Positions 47,774 to 57,311 of a stretch of 64,000 bases of DNA are shown piece by piece (the first letter of the stretch is position 1; the number at the start of each line of letters is the position of its first letter). The translations under genes and the position numbers were made by a program. Source of the DNA: Klebsiella pneumoniae (GTDB lineage: Bacteria > Desulfobacterota > Binatia > UBA12015); NCBI GenBank assembly GCA_945872365.1, contig CAMBZJ010000008.1, positions 62,001-126,000 on the forward strand. The letters run 5' to 3'. The notes beneath the pieces are model-generated. The model was not told where the DNA came from. It did not search any database and saw nothing but the letters and a program-made list of their open reading frames with translations.

Positions 47774-48844
47774 ATGCAGGCCTTCCGCCCTGCATGGTGG
47801 CTGCCGGGGCCGCACCTGCAGACCGTCTGGGGAAACTTCACGCGCCCGCGAGACCTCGTCGCCTTCCGGCGCGAGTGGCTGCCGACCCCCGACGGTGACG
47901 AACTCGCCCTCGACCATGTCGACGCCGTCGCGGGGGCACCGCGGGTCGTCGTCCTGCACGGGCTCGAGGGGAGTTCCTACTCGGTCTACGTGCAGGGGTT
48001 GCTCGCACTCGCACGCGACGCCGGGCTCGCCGGGACCGCGCTCAACTTCCGCTCCTGTGCGCGCGAGCCGGGCCGGATCGAGCGCTGGATACCCAACCGC
48101 ACGCCCCGGCTGTACCACTCGGGGGAGACCGAGGATCTCGGCCTAGTCGTCAGCGAACTCCGCCGTCGCGAGCCCGCGACGCCCATCCTGGCGATCGGCA
48201 TCTCGCTCGGCGGCAACGTCCTGCTGAAGTGGCTCGGCGAGAACCCCGGCCAGCGCACGATCACCGCCGCGGTCGCGATCTCGGTGCCCTACGATCTCGC
48301 GGCCGGGGCGCGCCACCTCGAGGGCCGCGTCTCCCGGCTCTACCTGCAGCACTTCCTGCCGACGCTGATCGCGAAGTCCGAAAACATGTTGCAGCGCCAC
48401 CCCGAACTCGCGAGCCGCGGCCTCGACCTCGAGGCGGTCCGCGCGGCTCGGACCTTCCATGAATTCGACGGGGCCGCGACCGCTCCGGTACACGGATTCG
48501 CGAGTGCCGAAGACTACTACGCGCGTTCGAGTTCGATCGGTTTCGTCCGAAGCATCGACACGCCGACGCTCTGCCTGTCGGCCGAAGACGACCCCTTTCT
48601 CCCCTCGGAGGTGGCATGCGCGTTCCGCGCGGCTGCACCGCCCGCCGTCGAGGTCCATCTCACGCGACACGGCGGCCACGTCGGCTTCGTCGCCGGGCGC
48701 CGCCCGGACCGCGCGGAGTCGTGGGCGGAGCGCCGGGCGATCGACTGGCTGCTCGACCGCATCGGCGCCATCGCGGTTTCCGGCGACCGTCGCCCCCGGG
48801 CCGCCGGCCCGGCCCGACACGAACTCCGAAGGAGTCAACCATGA
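47774..48844 (+). CDS. Alpha/beta hydrolase, YheT-like
   Basis: WWLPGPHLQTVWGNFTRP; VVVLHGLEGSSYSVYVQGLL; LNFRSCAREP; ILAIGISLGGNVLLKWLGE. Confidence 0.92.
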   Translation: MQAFRPAWWLPGPHLQTVWGNFTRPRDLVAFRREWLPTPDGDELALDHVDAVAGAPRVVVLHGLEGSSYSVYVQGLLALARDAGLAGTALNFRSCAREPGRIERWIPNRTPRLYHSGETEDLGLVVSELRRREPATPILAIGISLGGNVLLKWLGENPGQRTITAAVAISVPYDLAAGARHLEGRVSRLYLQHFLPTLIAKSENMLQRHPELASRGLDLEAVRAARTFHEFDGAATAPVHGFASAEDYYARSSSIGFVRSIDTPTLCLSAEDDPFLPSEVACAFRAAAPPAVEVHLTRHGGHVGFVAGRRPDRAESWAERRAIDWLLDRIGAIAVSGDRRPRAAGPARHELRRSQP

Positions 48845-50499
48845 AGAGCGGCCTGCGCCGACTGCTCGTCGGATTCGGACTCGCCGCCGCCTTCGGCGGC
48901 CTCTTGTTCCAGCGCTACTGGTACTACCTCCCCGGCCTGATCGCCTCGATCAAGGACCCGGTCGTCGCGAACCAGCCGGTCCTGTGGTCGCCCGGCCCGG
49001 AGACCGCCGAGACGCCGGCGGACCGGCGCCCGCCCAACGTCGTGCTGATCCTGGCCGACGATCTCGGCTGGAACGACCTCACCTTCGGCGGCGGTGGGGT
49101 CGCCGGCGGACAGGTGGCGACGCCGAACATCGACTCGATCGCGCGCGACGGCGTGAGTTTCAGCAACGGCTACGCCGGCAACGCGACCTGCGCCCCGTCG
49201 CGCGCCGGCATCCTGACCGGTCGTTACGCCACGCGCTTCGGCTTCGAGTTCACGCCCACCCCGGTCGAGTTCGCCCGCCTGCTCGGCCACACCTCGGGCA
49301 GCGGACCGCCGACGATCTTCCATGCCGACCGGGTGAAGGACGCACCCCCCATGGCGGAGATGGTGGTGCCGTCGAGCGAAGTGACGATCGCCGACCTGCT
49401 GCGCGAGCGGGGCTACCGCACGCTCATGCTCGGGAAGTGGCACCTCGGCGAGACGACGGCGGCGGTGCCGCAGGCGCGCGGCTTCGACGAGACGCTGGGG
49501 TTCCTGCAGGGCGCATCGCTGTTCCTGCCCAAGGGTGATCCGCGCGGCGTCGAGTCGCGACAGGACTTCGATCCGATCGACCGCTTCCTGTGGGCCAACC
49601 TCCCGTTCGCGGTGAGCCACTCGGGGGGCCGGCGCTTCGAGCCGTCGGGCTACATGACCGACTACCTCGGCGACGAGGCAGCCCGGGCGATCGAGGCGAA
49701 TCGCAACCGCCCGTTCTTCCTCTACCTCGCCTTCAACGCGCCGCACACGCCGCTGCAGGCGCTCGCGTCGGATTACGACGCGCTCTCGGGCATCGCCGAC
49801 CACCGCCTGCGGGTCTACGGGGCGATGATCCGGGCGCTCGACCGGGCCGTCGGGCACGTGCTCGAGGCGCTCCGGAAGAACGGCCTCGACCGCAACACGC
49901 TCGTCTTCTTCACCAGCGACAACGGCGGCGCGCACTACATCGGGCTGCCCGAGGTGAACCGGCCCTTCCGCGGCTGGAAGGCAACCTTCTTCGAGGGCGG
50001 CATCCACGTGCCCTTCTTCGCGCGCTGGCCGGCGATGATCCCGCCGGGGACGGTGTACGCGCCGCCGGTCGGACACGTCGACATCTTCGCGACGGCCGCC
50101 GCCGCCGCAGGCGGCGCGCAGGCCGCCAGCGAGCGCGCGCTCGACGGCGTGGACCTCGTCCCGTTCGTCGCCGGACGGGCGGGTGGCGTGCCGCACGAGT
50201 CGCTGTACTGGCGATCGGGCCCCTACAAGACGCTGCTCGCCGGGGGATGGAAGCTGCAGGTGGCGGAGAATCCGCCGAAGTCGTGGCTCTTCCACCTCGC
50301 CGAGGACCCGACCGAACAGCACGACCTCGCGGCGAGCCAGCCCGGAAAACTCGCCGAGATGACGGCGCGGCTCGCCGCGATCGACGCCGAGCAGGCGCCG
50401 CCGCTCTGGCCCTCGCTGCTCGAGGGAGCGGTCCCGATCGACCATCCCCTCGGTGTGCCGTTCCGGCCCGACGACGAATACGTCTACTGGTCCAACTGA
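48841..50499 (+). CDS. Sulfatase (arylsulfatase-like)
   Basis: NVVLILADDLGWNDLTFGG; formylglycine motif CAPSRAGILTGRY; TLMLGKWHLG; VFFTSDNGG. Confidence 0.94.
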   Translation: MKSGLRRLLVGFGLAAAFGGLLFQRYWYYLPGLIASIKDPVVANQPVLWSPGPETAETPADRRPPNVVLILADDLGWNDLTFGGGGVAGGQVATPNIDSIARDGVSFSNGYAGNATCAPSRAGILTGRYATRFGFEFTPTPVEFARLLGHTSGSGPPTIFHADRVKDAPPMAEMVVPSSEVTIADLLRERGYRTLMLGKWHLGETTAAVPQARGFDETLGFLQGASLFLPKGDPRGVESRQDFDPIDRFLWANLPFAVSHSGGRRFEPSGYMTDYLGDEAARAIEANRNRPFFLYLAFNAPHTPLQALASDYDALSGIADHRLRVYGAMIRALDRAVGHVLEALRKNGLDRNTLVFFTSDNGGAHYIGLPEVNRPFRGWKATFFEGGIHVPFFARWPAMIPPGTVYAPPVGHVDIFATAAAAAGGAQAASERALDGVDLVPFVAGRAGGVPHESLYWRSGPYKTLLAGGWKLQVAENPPKSWLFHLAEDPTEQHDLAASQPGKLAEMTARLAAIDAEQAPPLWPSLLEGAVPIDHPLGVPFRPDDEYVYWSN

Positions 50500-50698
50500 C
50501 GGGGCAGCCCGCGCGTCGTGTGTCGCATGTCGCGTACGGCCCCCCGTTCGGGCTCCGGCGGTATCGGCAAGACGGTGGCCCCGAGCATCCCCGCCACCGA
50601 GGCGCCACCGGCCGGCTTCGCCTTCGGGCGCATCGATGCGGTGGTCGCCGCAGGCGACGGAGCCCGGTGACGCGACCGCGGGCCGCTCGCCACCCGAC

Positions 50699-52009
50699 CT
50701 ACGCCCGGACGCGCCGCACCCGGGGGCTCGACAGCACGAGGACGAGCGCCCCCGCCATGAACGCGGCATTCAGGAGGAACGGAGCCCGGTGGGACCACGG
50801 GTAGAGAGCCGTTCCGATCAGGGGGCCGACGATGTTGCCGAAGACCGAGACCCCGCCGACGATCCCCGCCGCAGCCCCCTGTTCGGTGGCCTCGACCGAG
50901 AGCGAAGCCGCCGCCGATGCGCCCGGCCGCACCAGGCCGAGACCGAGACCGAGGCAGGCGAGCGCGAACAGGTAGAGCGGCAGCCCCGTCCCGAAGGCGA
51001 GCAGCAGGAAGGCCGCGAGCATGAGCAGCGTCCCGCTGCGCAACAGCGACCGCGAGGTGGGGCGGAAGCGCTGCACGATACCGAGTTGCGCCACCAGCCC
51101 CGCAGCGGCGAGCACGACGAGACCCAAGCCGGCGACGCGCACGGTCCGCTCGGAGTCGAGCCCCAGTGCATCCTGGAGGAAGAAGGCGAGGGTCACGACC
51201 GTCGTGCCGCGCGCCGCCTGCATCGCCGTGCTGACGAGCAGGAAGGGCATGATCCGCGGGTCGAAGACGCGCATGCGGCGCGTGGAGGCGCGGTGCGCCT
51301 CCGGGTGGGTCGGCGACTCAGGGAGCCAGCGCCACAGCGTCGCGGCACTCGCCACCGCGAGTACGGCCGACAGGTAGATCGGTGCGACCAGGTCGATCGC
51401 CGCGAGCAGCGCGCCGACCGCGGGACCGATCGTCTCGCCGAGGCCCATCGCGGCGCTCACCAGCGCCACACCGGCGGTCCGCTGGGAGCGACTCGTGCGA
51501 TCGGCGATGTAGGCCTGCGCCGCGGGACCGGTGCCCGAACCGAGGAGCGCGAAGACGCAACGGGAGACGACCAGCATCGGGTAGATCGCCAGCGCCGGCA
51601 GGAGGTCGCGCGCGCCGATCTCGATCACGGTCGCGATGAGCGCCATCGAGAGCGCGTAGCCGAGCAGGCCGATGATCATGACACGGCGACGGCCGGCGAC
51701 GTCGCTGCGCCTTCCCCAGGCCGGGCTCACGAAGACCCAGAGCGAGGCGGAGGTCGCGAAGATCGTCGACACCTGGAACGGGCTGAGCCCGATCCTGCGC
51801 GCGGCCGGCGGCAGCACCGAGAAGAGGATCGACTGCCCCATGCCGACGCTGACGAGACAGGCGAAGAGCAGCGCGAACTCGCGCGGGAGAGAGGAGCCGG
51901 CCTCGGGCGGTACGGCGGCCTCGCGCCCCACCCCCGCGACGCGCGGCTCGTGCCCGTCCGACGGTGCCGCACCCGTCGATTCGCCCACCGGAGATGTCAC
52001 CGGGCGCAT
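50699..52009 (-). CDS. MFS transporter (tetracycline-resistance-like 12-TM family)
   Basis: VSPAWGRRSDVAGRRRVMIIGLLGYALS motif A; TM pattern. Confidence 0.88.
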   Translation of the reverse strand: MRPVTSPVGESTGAAPSDGHEPRVAGVGREAAVPPEAGSSLPREFALLFACLVSVGMGQSILFSVLPPAARRIGLSPFQVSTIFATSASLWVFVSPAWGRRSDVAGRRRVMIIGLLGYALSMALIATVIEIGARDLLPALAIYPMLVVSRCVFALLGSGTGPAAQAYIADRTSRSQRTAGVALVSAAMGLGETIGPAVGALLAAIDLVAPIYLSAVLAVASAATLWRWLPESPTHPEAHRASTRRMRVFDPRIMPFLLVSTAMQAARGTTVVTLAFFLQDALGLDSERTVRVAGLGLVVLAAAGLVAQLGIVQRFRPTSRSLLRSGTLLMLAAFLLLAFGTGLPLYLFALACLGLGLGLVRPGASAAASLSVEATEQGAAAGIVGGVSVFGNIVGPLIGTALYPWSHRAPFLLNAAFMAGALVLVLSSPRVRRVRA

Positions 52010-52011
52010 CC

Positions 52012-52650
52012 TCAGCCCATCGTCGAGAAGTCGGTCGCGGCGCCGTCCGTCCGCGGCGCGGCGAACGCCGCCGCGACCGACGCGAGTGCACCGACGACGT
52101 CGCCGACGACGATCGGAAGGGCGCGGCTGCGCGGCGAGAGCAGTTCCGCCTCGACCTGCCGGTCGTGCAGCGCCAGCAGCGGATCCCAGAAGCCGCGGTG
52201 GTTCACCAGAACGAGCGGTTTGCGATGCAGGTCGATCTGGCGCTCGACGAGGATCTCCGAGAGTTCCTCGAGCGTGCCGTAGCCGCCCGGGAGCACGACG
52301 AAGGCGTCGCCCCGATGCGCGAGCCCCGCCTTGCGGGCGCGCATATCGCCGACGGTCTCGAGATCGTGCAGTCGGGCATGGGCGACCCGCGAGAAGGTGT
52401 CGAGGATGACGCCCTCGACGCGGCCGCCGGCCGCGAGGGCGGCGTCGGCGAGCGTCCCCATGAGCCCGATGCGCGCGCCCCCGTAGACGAGCGTCCAGCC
52501 GTGCTCCGCGATGCCCCGCCCCAGGTCCCCCCCGAGCGCGAGCAACTCCGCGGGCGCGCGGGTGGAGGAGCCGGCGTACACGGTGACCGACCGGCGCTCT
52601 CCGCCCGTCGCGTCGGCCGCGCCGGCAGTCGGTGGTCCGGTCGGTGGCAT
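52012..52650 (-). CDS. LOG family (TIGR00730-like) protein, second copy in window
   Basis: VTVYAGSSTRAP; LVYGGARIGLMGTLADAAL; MRARKAGLAHRGDAFVVLPGGYGTLEELSE. Confidence 0.93.
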   Translation of the reverse strand: MPPTGPPTAGAADATGGERRSVTVYAGSSTRAPAELLALGGDLGRGIAEHGWTLVYGGARIGLMGTLADAALAAGGRVEGVILDTFSRVAHARLHDLETVGDMRARKAGLAHRGDAFVVLPGGYGTLEELSEILVERQIDLHRKPLVLVNHRGFWDPLLALHDRQVEAELLSPRSRALPIVVGDVVGALASVAAAFAAPRTDGAATDFSTMG

Positions 52651-52740
52651 GGCTGCAGGGTGTCCCGGGGTTCCTTCCTAACGCGCGCGCTGCGGCGCGG
52701 CCAGATTGTGTCGCATCCCGATCCGGGCGATGGTCGGCGC

Positions 52741-53313
52741 ATGGGCCAACGACCCTATGTCTTCCTCGATCGCGACGGGACGCTCATCGCCGACGTCCAC
52801 CACGGGCACCGGCTCGAGGACTACGAGATGCTGCCCGGAACGATCGACGCGCTCGGCTGGCTCCAGGCCGCGGGCTTCCGGCTGGCGATCGTGACCAACC
52901 AGAGCGGCATCGGCCGGGGGATCTTCACGCTCGACGACTACACCCGCTATCACGGCCGCCTGCTCGACGACCTCGCCGCGGCGGGGCTCCGGGTCGACGC
53001 CACCTACATGTGTCCGCATGCGCCCGACGACGCTTGCGAGTGTCGCAAGCCGCATCCGGCGACGCTGCACCGCGCACGTGCGGAACTCGGTGCCGACCTG
53101 GCCGCGTCGTGGATGATCGGCGACCACGTGAGCGACGTGCAATTCGCCGCCAACGCCGGGGCGAGCGGCATCCTCGTGCTCACCGGCCACGGCGAGGTCG
53201 AGGTCGCGAAACTCGGCGACACTCCGACCGCGGCGGTCGTGGCGGACCTGCCGGCGGCGGTGCGCCACATCGCGGAGTCGACGGCCCCGATGCAGGGTCC
53301 ACGTCGGCGCTGA
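52741..53313 (+). CDS. gmhB: HAD-IIIA family, D-glycero-beta-D-manno-heptose 1,7-bisphosphate 7-phosphatase-like
   Basis: VFLDRDGTLIADVHH; IVTNQSGIGRGIFT; Zn-loop CPHAPDDACECRKPHP; MIGDHVSDVQFAANAG. Confidence 0.9.
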   Translation: MGQRPYVFLDRDGTLIADVHHGHRLEDYEMLPGTIDALGWLQAAGFRLAIVTNQSGIGRGIFTLDDYTRYHGRLLDDLAAAGLRVDATYMCPHAPDDACECRKPHPATLHRARAELGADLAASWMIGDHVSDVQFAANAGASGILVLTGHGEVEVAKLGDTPTAAVVADLPAAVRHIAESTAPMQGPRRR

Positions 53314-53400
53314 GCGGAGGACGTCCGCTTGCGGCCGGCCAGCCGGCCGCGAGGCGCCGGGACTCAACGAACCGCGAGGTTCGGGCCAAGTTGCCTCACG

Positions 53401-53435
53401 AAGAAGAAGGGGGCGCCTGCGTGGCAGGCACCCCC
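53401..53435 (-). terminator. Rho-independent terminator for the minus-strand gene 53468-54451
   Basis: Minus strand: GGGGGTGCCTGC-CAC-GCAGGCGCCCCC-TTCTTCTT; 12-bp stem with one G.U wobble plus T-rich tail. Confidence 0.8.
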
Positions 53436-53467
53436 CCCCCGGGAATCCGCGGTCCGCTCCCGGCGAA

Positions 53468-54451
53468 TTACCGCCTCTGGATCTTCGCGTGCGAGGCGGC
53501 GCCGTAACCGCCCACGGCCTGTCCGGTGAACGCAAAGAGGTAGCGGCCCCGGTCCGTGGCTTCGCCCGAGACCGGCGTGAGGGCGAGGAAGCCCGAACTC
53601 GCCGGCACGATGTAGGATGGGAGCAACGTCCCGTCGGGCCTGACGTAATCGGGAATGAGCGGGTTCGCGCCACCCGTCAGCGACCGGAAGTCGACGCAGT
53701 TCACGGTGACGTCGGGCAGGGAGGTCGAGACCTCCAGGTTGTCGAAGTAGTTGTTGTAGAACCTCGGGTTCTCGTCGAGCGGAACCGCGACGCCGTCGGA
53801 GTTCACGCCGAGCCAGCCCAGAACGACGAGGCTCGCGTCCACGCTGTTCGGGCTCAGGGTCTGCAGGACGTAGCGACCGAGGCCGGCTTCCGGTCCCTCG
53901 GGGAGTACGACCGCGTAACGCCCACCGTCCCACTCGGCGAACAGCCCGCTCGCGTCGTTGCCGAACGAGTAGCCGGCGTTCGTGTCGGCGATGGTGAACG
54001 TGCCGACGATCGCACCGCGCGAGAGCACGCGGTCCGTCTTGTCGTAGGCGGCGCACTTCGAGTCCGTCTCGTAGGCGGTCACCGTGACCAGGCCGCGCTG
54101 GCCGGTCAGGTCGACCACCGAGCCGTCGGTCTCGTTGTCCTGCAGGATCGAGTACATGTTCGTCGGATCGACCACGATCGTGTCCCGCTCGGTGAGGCAC
54201 ATCGAGAGGTCGGCAACTTCCTCGCAGTTCTGGTTCCAGAAGGTCCAGTGCGTCGTGACCTTCGCCCCGCCGTTTGGCGAACTCGCGTGCGGATTGCTCA
54301 CGATCAGGAAGGTCGCCTTCCCGGCCGTTGCATCGAACGGCATGACCAGTTCGGTCGCCGGCTGGGTCGAAGACTCCTGACCGCTGAATGCCGAAGCGCC
54401 AGACGCGAGCCCGAGGAGCAGAGCCCCCGTCGCCAGCGCCGAAGCCAGCAT
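53468..54451 (-). CDS. Hypothetical secreted protein
   Basis: Signal peptide MLASALATGALLLGLASGASA; RBS (AGGAAGGGG) just upstream; followed by terminator. Confidence 0.8.
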   Translation of the reverse strand: MLASALATGALLLGLASGASAFSGQESSTQPATELVMPFDATAGKATFLIVSNPHASSPNGGAKVTTHWTFWNQNCEEVADLSMCLTERDTIVVDPTNMYSILQDNETDGSVVDLTGQRGLVTVTAYETDSKCAAYDKTDRVLSRGAIVGTFTIADTNAGYSFGNDASGLFAEWDGGRYAVVLPEGPEAGLGRYVLQTLSPNSVDASLVVLGWLGVNSDGVAVPLDENPRFYNNYFDNLEVSTSLPDVTVNCVDFRSLTGGANPLIPDYVRPDGTLLPSYIVPASSGFLALTPVSGEATDRGRYLFAFTGQAVGGYGAASHAKIQRR

Positions 54452-54458
54452 GATTGTT

Positions 54459-54496
54459 CCCCTTCCTGCCACGATCACATCCCCCTTCCTGCCACG
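54459..54496 (-). repeat. Tandem 15-bp direct repeat (period 23) carrying the RBS
   Basis: CGTGGCAGGAAGGGG occurs twice (54459-54473 and 54482-54496, minus-strand reading) just upstream of the start at 54451. Confidence 0.85.
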
Positions 54497-54701
54497 GCAC
54501 CACGAGGGTCCGGAGCGGAACACGCCACCCATGGCTCGACCCCGGCCCCCTCTCGACCAGTTCGGGTCCGCCATGGCCTTCCGAATATCGGCGAAACCCC
54601 CCCCGTCTTGCAAGGCCCCCGCCCCCCGGGGACCCAGGAGCGCCCCGGCACTCCCTTCCGCACCCGGGCGTCCGGGCGCAGGGCGGACTCGGCCGCTCGG
54701 C

Positions 54702-56399
54702 TCAGACGATCCGGCCCGCCCGGGCTTCGGTGTAACCGCCATCCTCCCAGACGACCTGGCCGTTCACGGCGACCCGATCGATTCCGACCGCGTGGCGCAC
54801 GTAGCGGTTCGCCTCGCCGGGCACGTCGTGCACGAAGTCCTCGGCGCCGCGGTCGATCCGGTCCGGGTCGAAAATCACCAGGTCGCCCGCCTGCCCCGGA
54901 ACGAGGCGGCCACGCCCCCGGATCCCGAAGGCATCGGCGAGTTCGCCCGTCAGGCGGTGCACCGCGTGCTCGAGCGAGAACGCCTTCATCTCCCGGACCC
55001 ACCGCGCGAGCAGGTAACTCGTGTCCCCGGTGCCACAGAACTGCGAGATGTGCGCCCCGGCATCGCTCGCCCCGACGTGGATCATCGGGTGCCCGAGGAG
55101 CGCGGTGACGCCGGCCGGATCGACGTGCAGGAAGTTCCGGAAGGAGAACTCGGTCTCGAGGTCCTCGGAGAGCGCGAGGTCGATCATCGCGTCGGCGACG
55201 TCGACGCCCTTCCCGGCGGCGAGCTTCGCGACCGGCATGCCTTCGAGCGCGCGATTCTCCGCGCACGCCACCCGTCCGACGACGAAGGCGTTCTCGAAGT
55301 CGGGGATCGCGAAACGCAGCATTCCGAACTGCATGCGCAGGTCGGAGCGTCGCTCCGGGTCGGCGAAGGCCGCCCGGCGCTCGGGCAGCGCCATGCGCAT
55401 CGGATCCGCCCAGGCCGGGAGGCCGAGCAGCAGAAAGGAACTCTCGGATAGCCGCAGGTTGATGTCGAAGGTGCGCGGCATCGACTGGCCGAAGACCCGC
55501 GCACCCTTCGCGTTCTCCTCTTCGAGCGCCGCGAGCGAGTCCGACCACAGCGAGTTGGCGCTCGAGTGCACGATCGGCGCGATCGTGCACATGAGCCCGG
55601 TCGCCCGGGAGATCGCCGCCATCTCGTGAATGTTCTGGAGTTGTTCGGGCGGGTTGTAGAAGACCGGCACCGTCTGGATGAGGCCCCGGCCGGCCTCGGC
55701 CATCGCGCGGCCGAGCGCGACGATCTCCGCGCGGTCGGCGAACCGGCTCGGCACCGGCTTCATGTTCTCGTCGATGTCGACGTAGGACGTCGAGAGCCCG
55801 GCCGCGCCGCCGCGGATCGCCTCGCGCAGGACGCGGCACATCTCGGCCGTCTCCTCGGGCGTCGCGGTGCGCTCCTGGGAGGCGGCCCCCATGACGTAGC
55901 TGCGCAGCGCCGAGTGCCCGACGAGTCCCGCAACGTTGATGCCAAGCCCCTCCGAGATGAAGGCCAGGTACTCGGGGTAGGTCTCCCAGGTCCAGGGCAC
56001 GCCCTCGGCGAGGGTCAGCAGAGGGATGTCTTCGATCTGCTTGAACATCGCGGCGAGCGGGCGCACGCCTTCGCGGCGCACCGGCGCGAGCGAAAGCGAG
56101 CAGTTCCCGAGCAGGACCGTCGTGACGCCATGCTCTAGCGACGGCGTCGCGAGCCGGTCCCAGCAGAGCTGGGGATCGAAGTGGGTGTGGATGTCGATGA
56201 AGCCCGGCGCCACGACCTGCCCCTTCGCGTCGATCTCGCGTGCGCCCGGCCCGGCGTCCTCGAGACTCGCCGATTCTCCGACCGCGGCGATCAAGCCGTC
56301 GCGGACGGCGATCGCGCCGCGGCGCTCCGGGCCTCCGGTGCCATCGACGATGCGGGCGTTCCGAATGAAGAGCGACGACGATTTCTGCGAACCAGCCAT
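54702..56399 (-). CDS. Amidohydrolase family protein (N-acyl-D-amino-acid deacylase-like)
   Basis: IVDGTGGPERRGAIAVRDGLIAAVGE; VAPGFIDIHTHFDPQLCWD; VGASDAGAHISQFCGTGDTSYLLARWVREMKAFSLEHAVHRLT. Confidence 0.92.
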   Translation of the reverse strand: MAGSQKSSSLFIRNARIVDGTGGPERRGAIAVRDGLIAAVGESASLEDAGPGAREIDAKGQVVAPGFIDIHTHFDPQLCWDRLATPSLEHGVTTVLLGNCSLSLAPVRREGVRPLAAMFKQIEDIPLLTLAEGVPWTWETYPEYLAFISEGLGINVAGLVGHSALRSYVMGAASQERTATPEETAEMCRVLREAIRGGAAGLSTSYVDIDENMKPVPSRFADRAEIVALGRAMAEAGRGLIQTVPVFYNPPEQLQNIHEMAAISRATGLMCTIAPIVHSSANSLWSDSLAALEEENAKGARVFGQSMPRTFDINLRLSESSFLLLGLPAWADPMRMALPERRAAFADPERRSDLRMQFGMLRFAIPDFENAFVVGRVACAENRALEGMPVAKLAAGKGVDVADAMIDLALSEDLETEFSFRNFLHVDPAGVTALLGHPMIHVGASDAGAHISQFCGTGDTSYLLARWVREMKAFSLEHAVHRLTGELADAFGIRGRGRLVPGQAGDLVIFDPDRIDRGAEDFVHDVPGEANRYVRHAVGIDRVAVNGQVVWEDGGYTEARAGRIV

Positions 56400-56552
56400 G
56401 GCGAATCGACCTCCCGCGTGGCCCGCCACGCGACTCGGATGCTGCGCTGCCGACGCGCTGAATCTCTCCGGTTTCCGACCCCGGAGCAAATCCCTGCCGG
56501 AACGGGCAACCCCGGCCAATCAGGCCACCGACAATCGTGGCGAGCCGGCCGC

Positions 56553-57236
56553 TCAGGCCTTGAAGGGCTGGTTGCCGAAACGATCGAGGTGCACGAGTTC
56601 CCCGATCGGCCGCCGCGTCGTCGGCCCGTAGCGGCCGCGCGGCCAGCCGAGCGGTACGACCGCGCAGGGCGAGACGTTCCACGGGAGCCCGAGAGCGCGA
56701 CGGGCGAGAAAGTGGCTCCACAGCGGAAGCGTGATGAGGGCCGCCCCGAGGCCGACCGAGCGGGCCGCGAGCAGCAGATTCTGCACCGCCGGGTAGATCG
56801 ACCCATAGTAGCTGGTCGACGCCATCGCGGGCATCGGGAGCGGAAATGGCAGGCGCTGGCCGCGCAGGCAGGCGACGACGATCACCGGGATCTCCTCGAA
56901 GTGATCGGCCTGCCACTCCACCGCGTCGATGATGCGCAGCATCTTGTCGTCGCCCCGGGCGAGACGGCGGCCGAGGCCGCCGTAGAGGTTCCAGGCCATC
57001 CGGTTCAGGCGACCGAGCTTGCCCTTCACCGCGGGATCGCGGACGACCACGAACTGCCAGTTCTGGGCGTTGCTGCCACTCGGTGCGCGGATCGCGAGAT
57101 CGAGCAGGCGCAGCACGAGGGCGTCGTCGACCGGATCGGTCTTGAGCCGCCGGATCGCGCGCTGGGTGCGCATCGCCTCCTCGAGGGGCATCGAGAAACT
57201 CGCGGCGGACGCTTGTTCGGCCTCGGACATATTCAC
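56553..57236 (-). CDS. Nitroreductase family protein
   Basis: AMRTQRAIRRLKTDPVDDALVLRLLDLAIRAPSGSNAQNWQFVVVRD; AVQNLLLAARSVGLGAALIT. Confidence 0.93.
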   Translation of the reverse strand: MNMSEAEQASAASFSMPLEEAMRTQRAIRRLKTDPVDDALVLRLLDLAIRAPSGSNAQNWQFVVVRDPAVKGKLGRLNRMAWNLYGGLGRRLARGDDKMLRIIDAVEWQADHFEEIPVIVVACLRGQRLPFPLPMPAMASTSYYGSIYPAVQNLLLAARSVGLGAALITLPLWSHFLARRALGLPWNVSPCAVVPLGWPRGRYGPTTRRPIGELVHLDRFGNQPFKA

Positions 57237-57311
57237 CTCCTGCGCCGGGTGCGCCCGAGGCTTCTAGCGCGCGACTTGACGCTCGGCACCGCCGGCGCTT
57301 TGGATGCCGCC

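Noticed and set aside
48835-50769. 644-aa minus-strand ORF
   Set aside because: Mirror of the sulfatase gene; no recognisable domain.
50453-52282. 609-aa plus-strand ORF
   Set aside because: Antisense to the MFS transporter and LOG gene; composition typical of a GC-driven spurious ORF.
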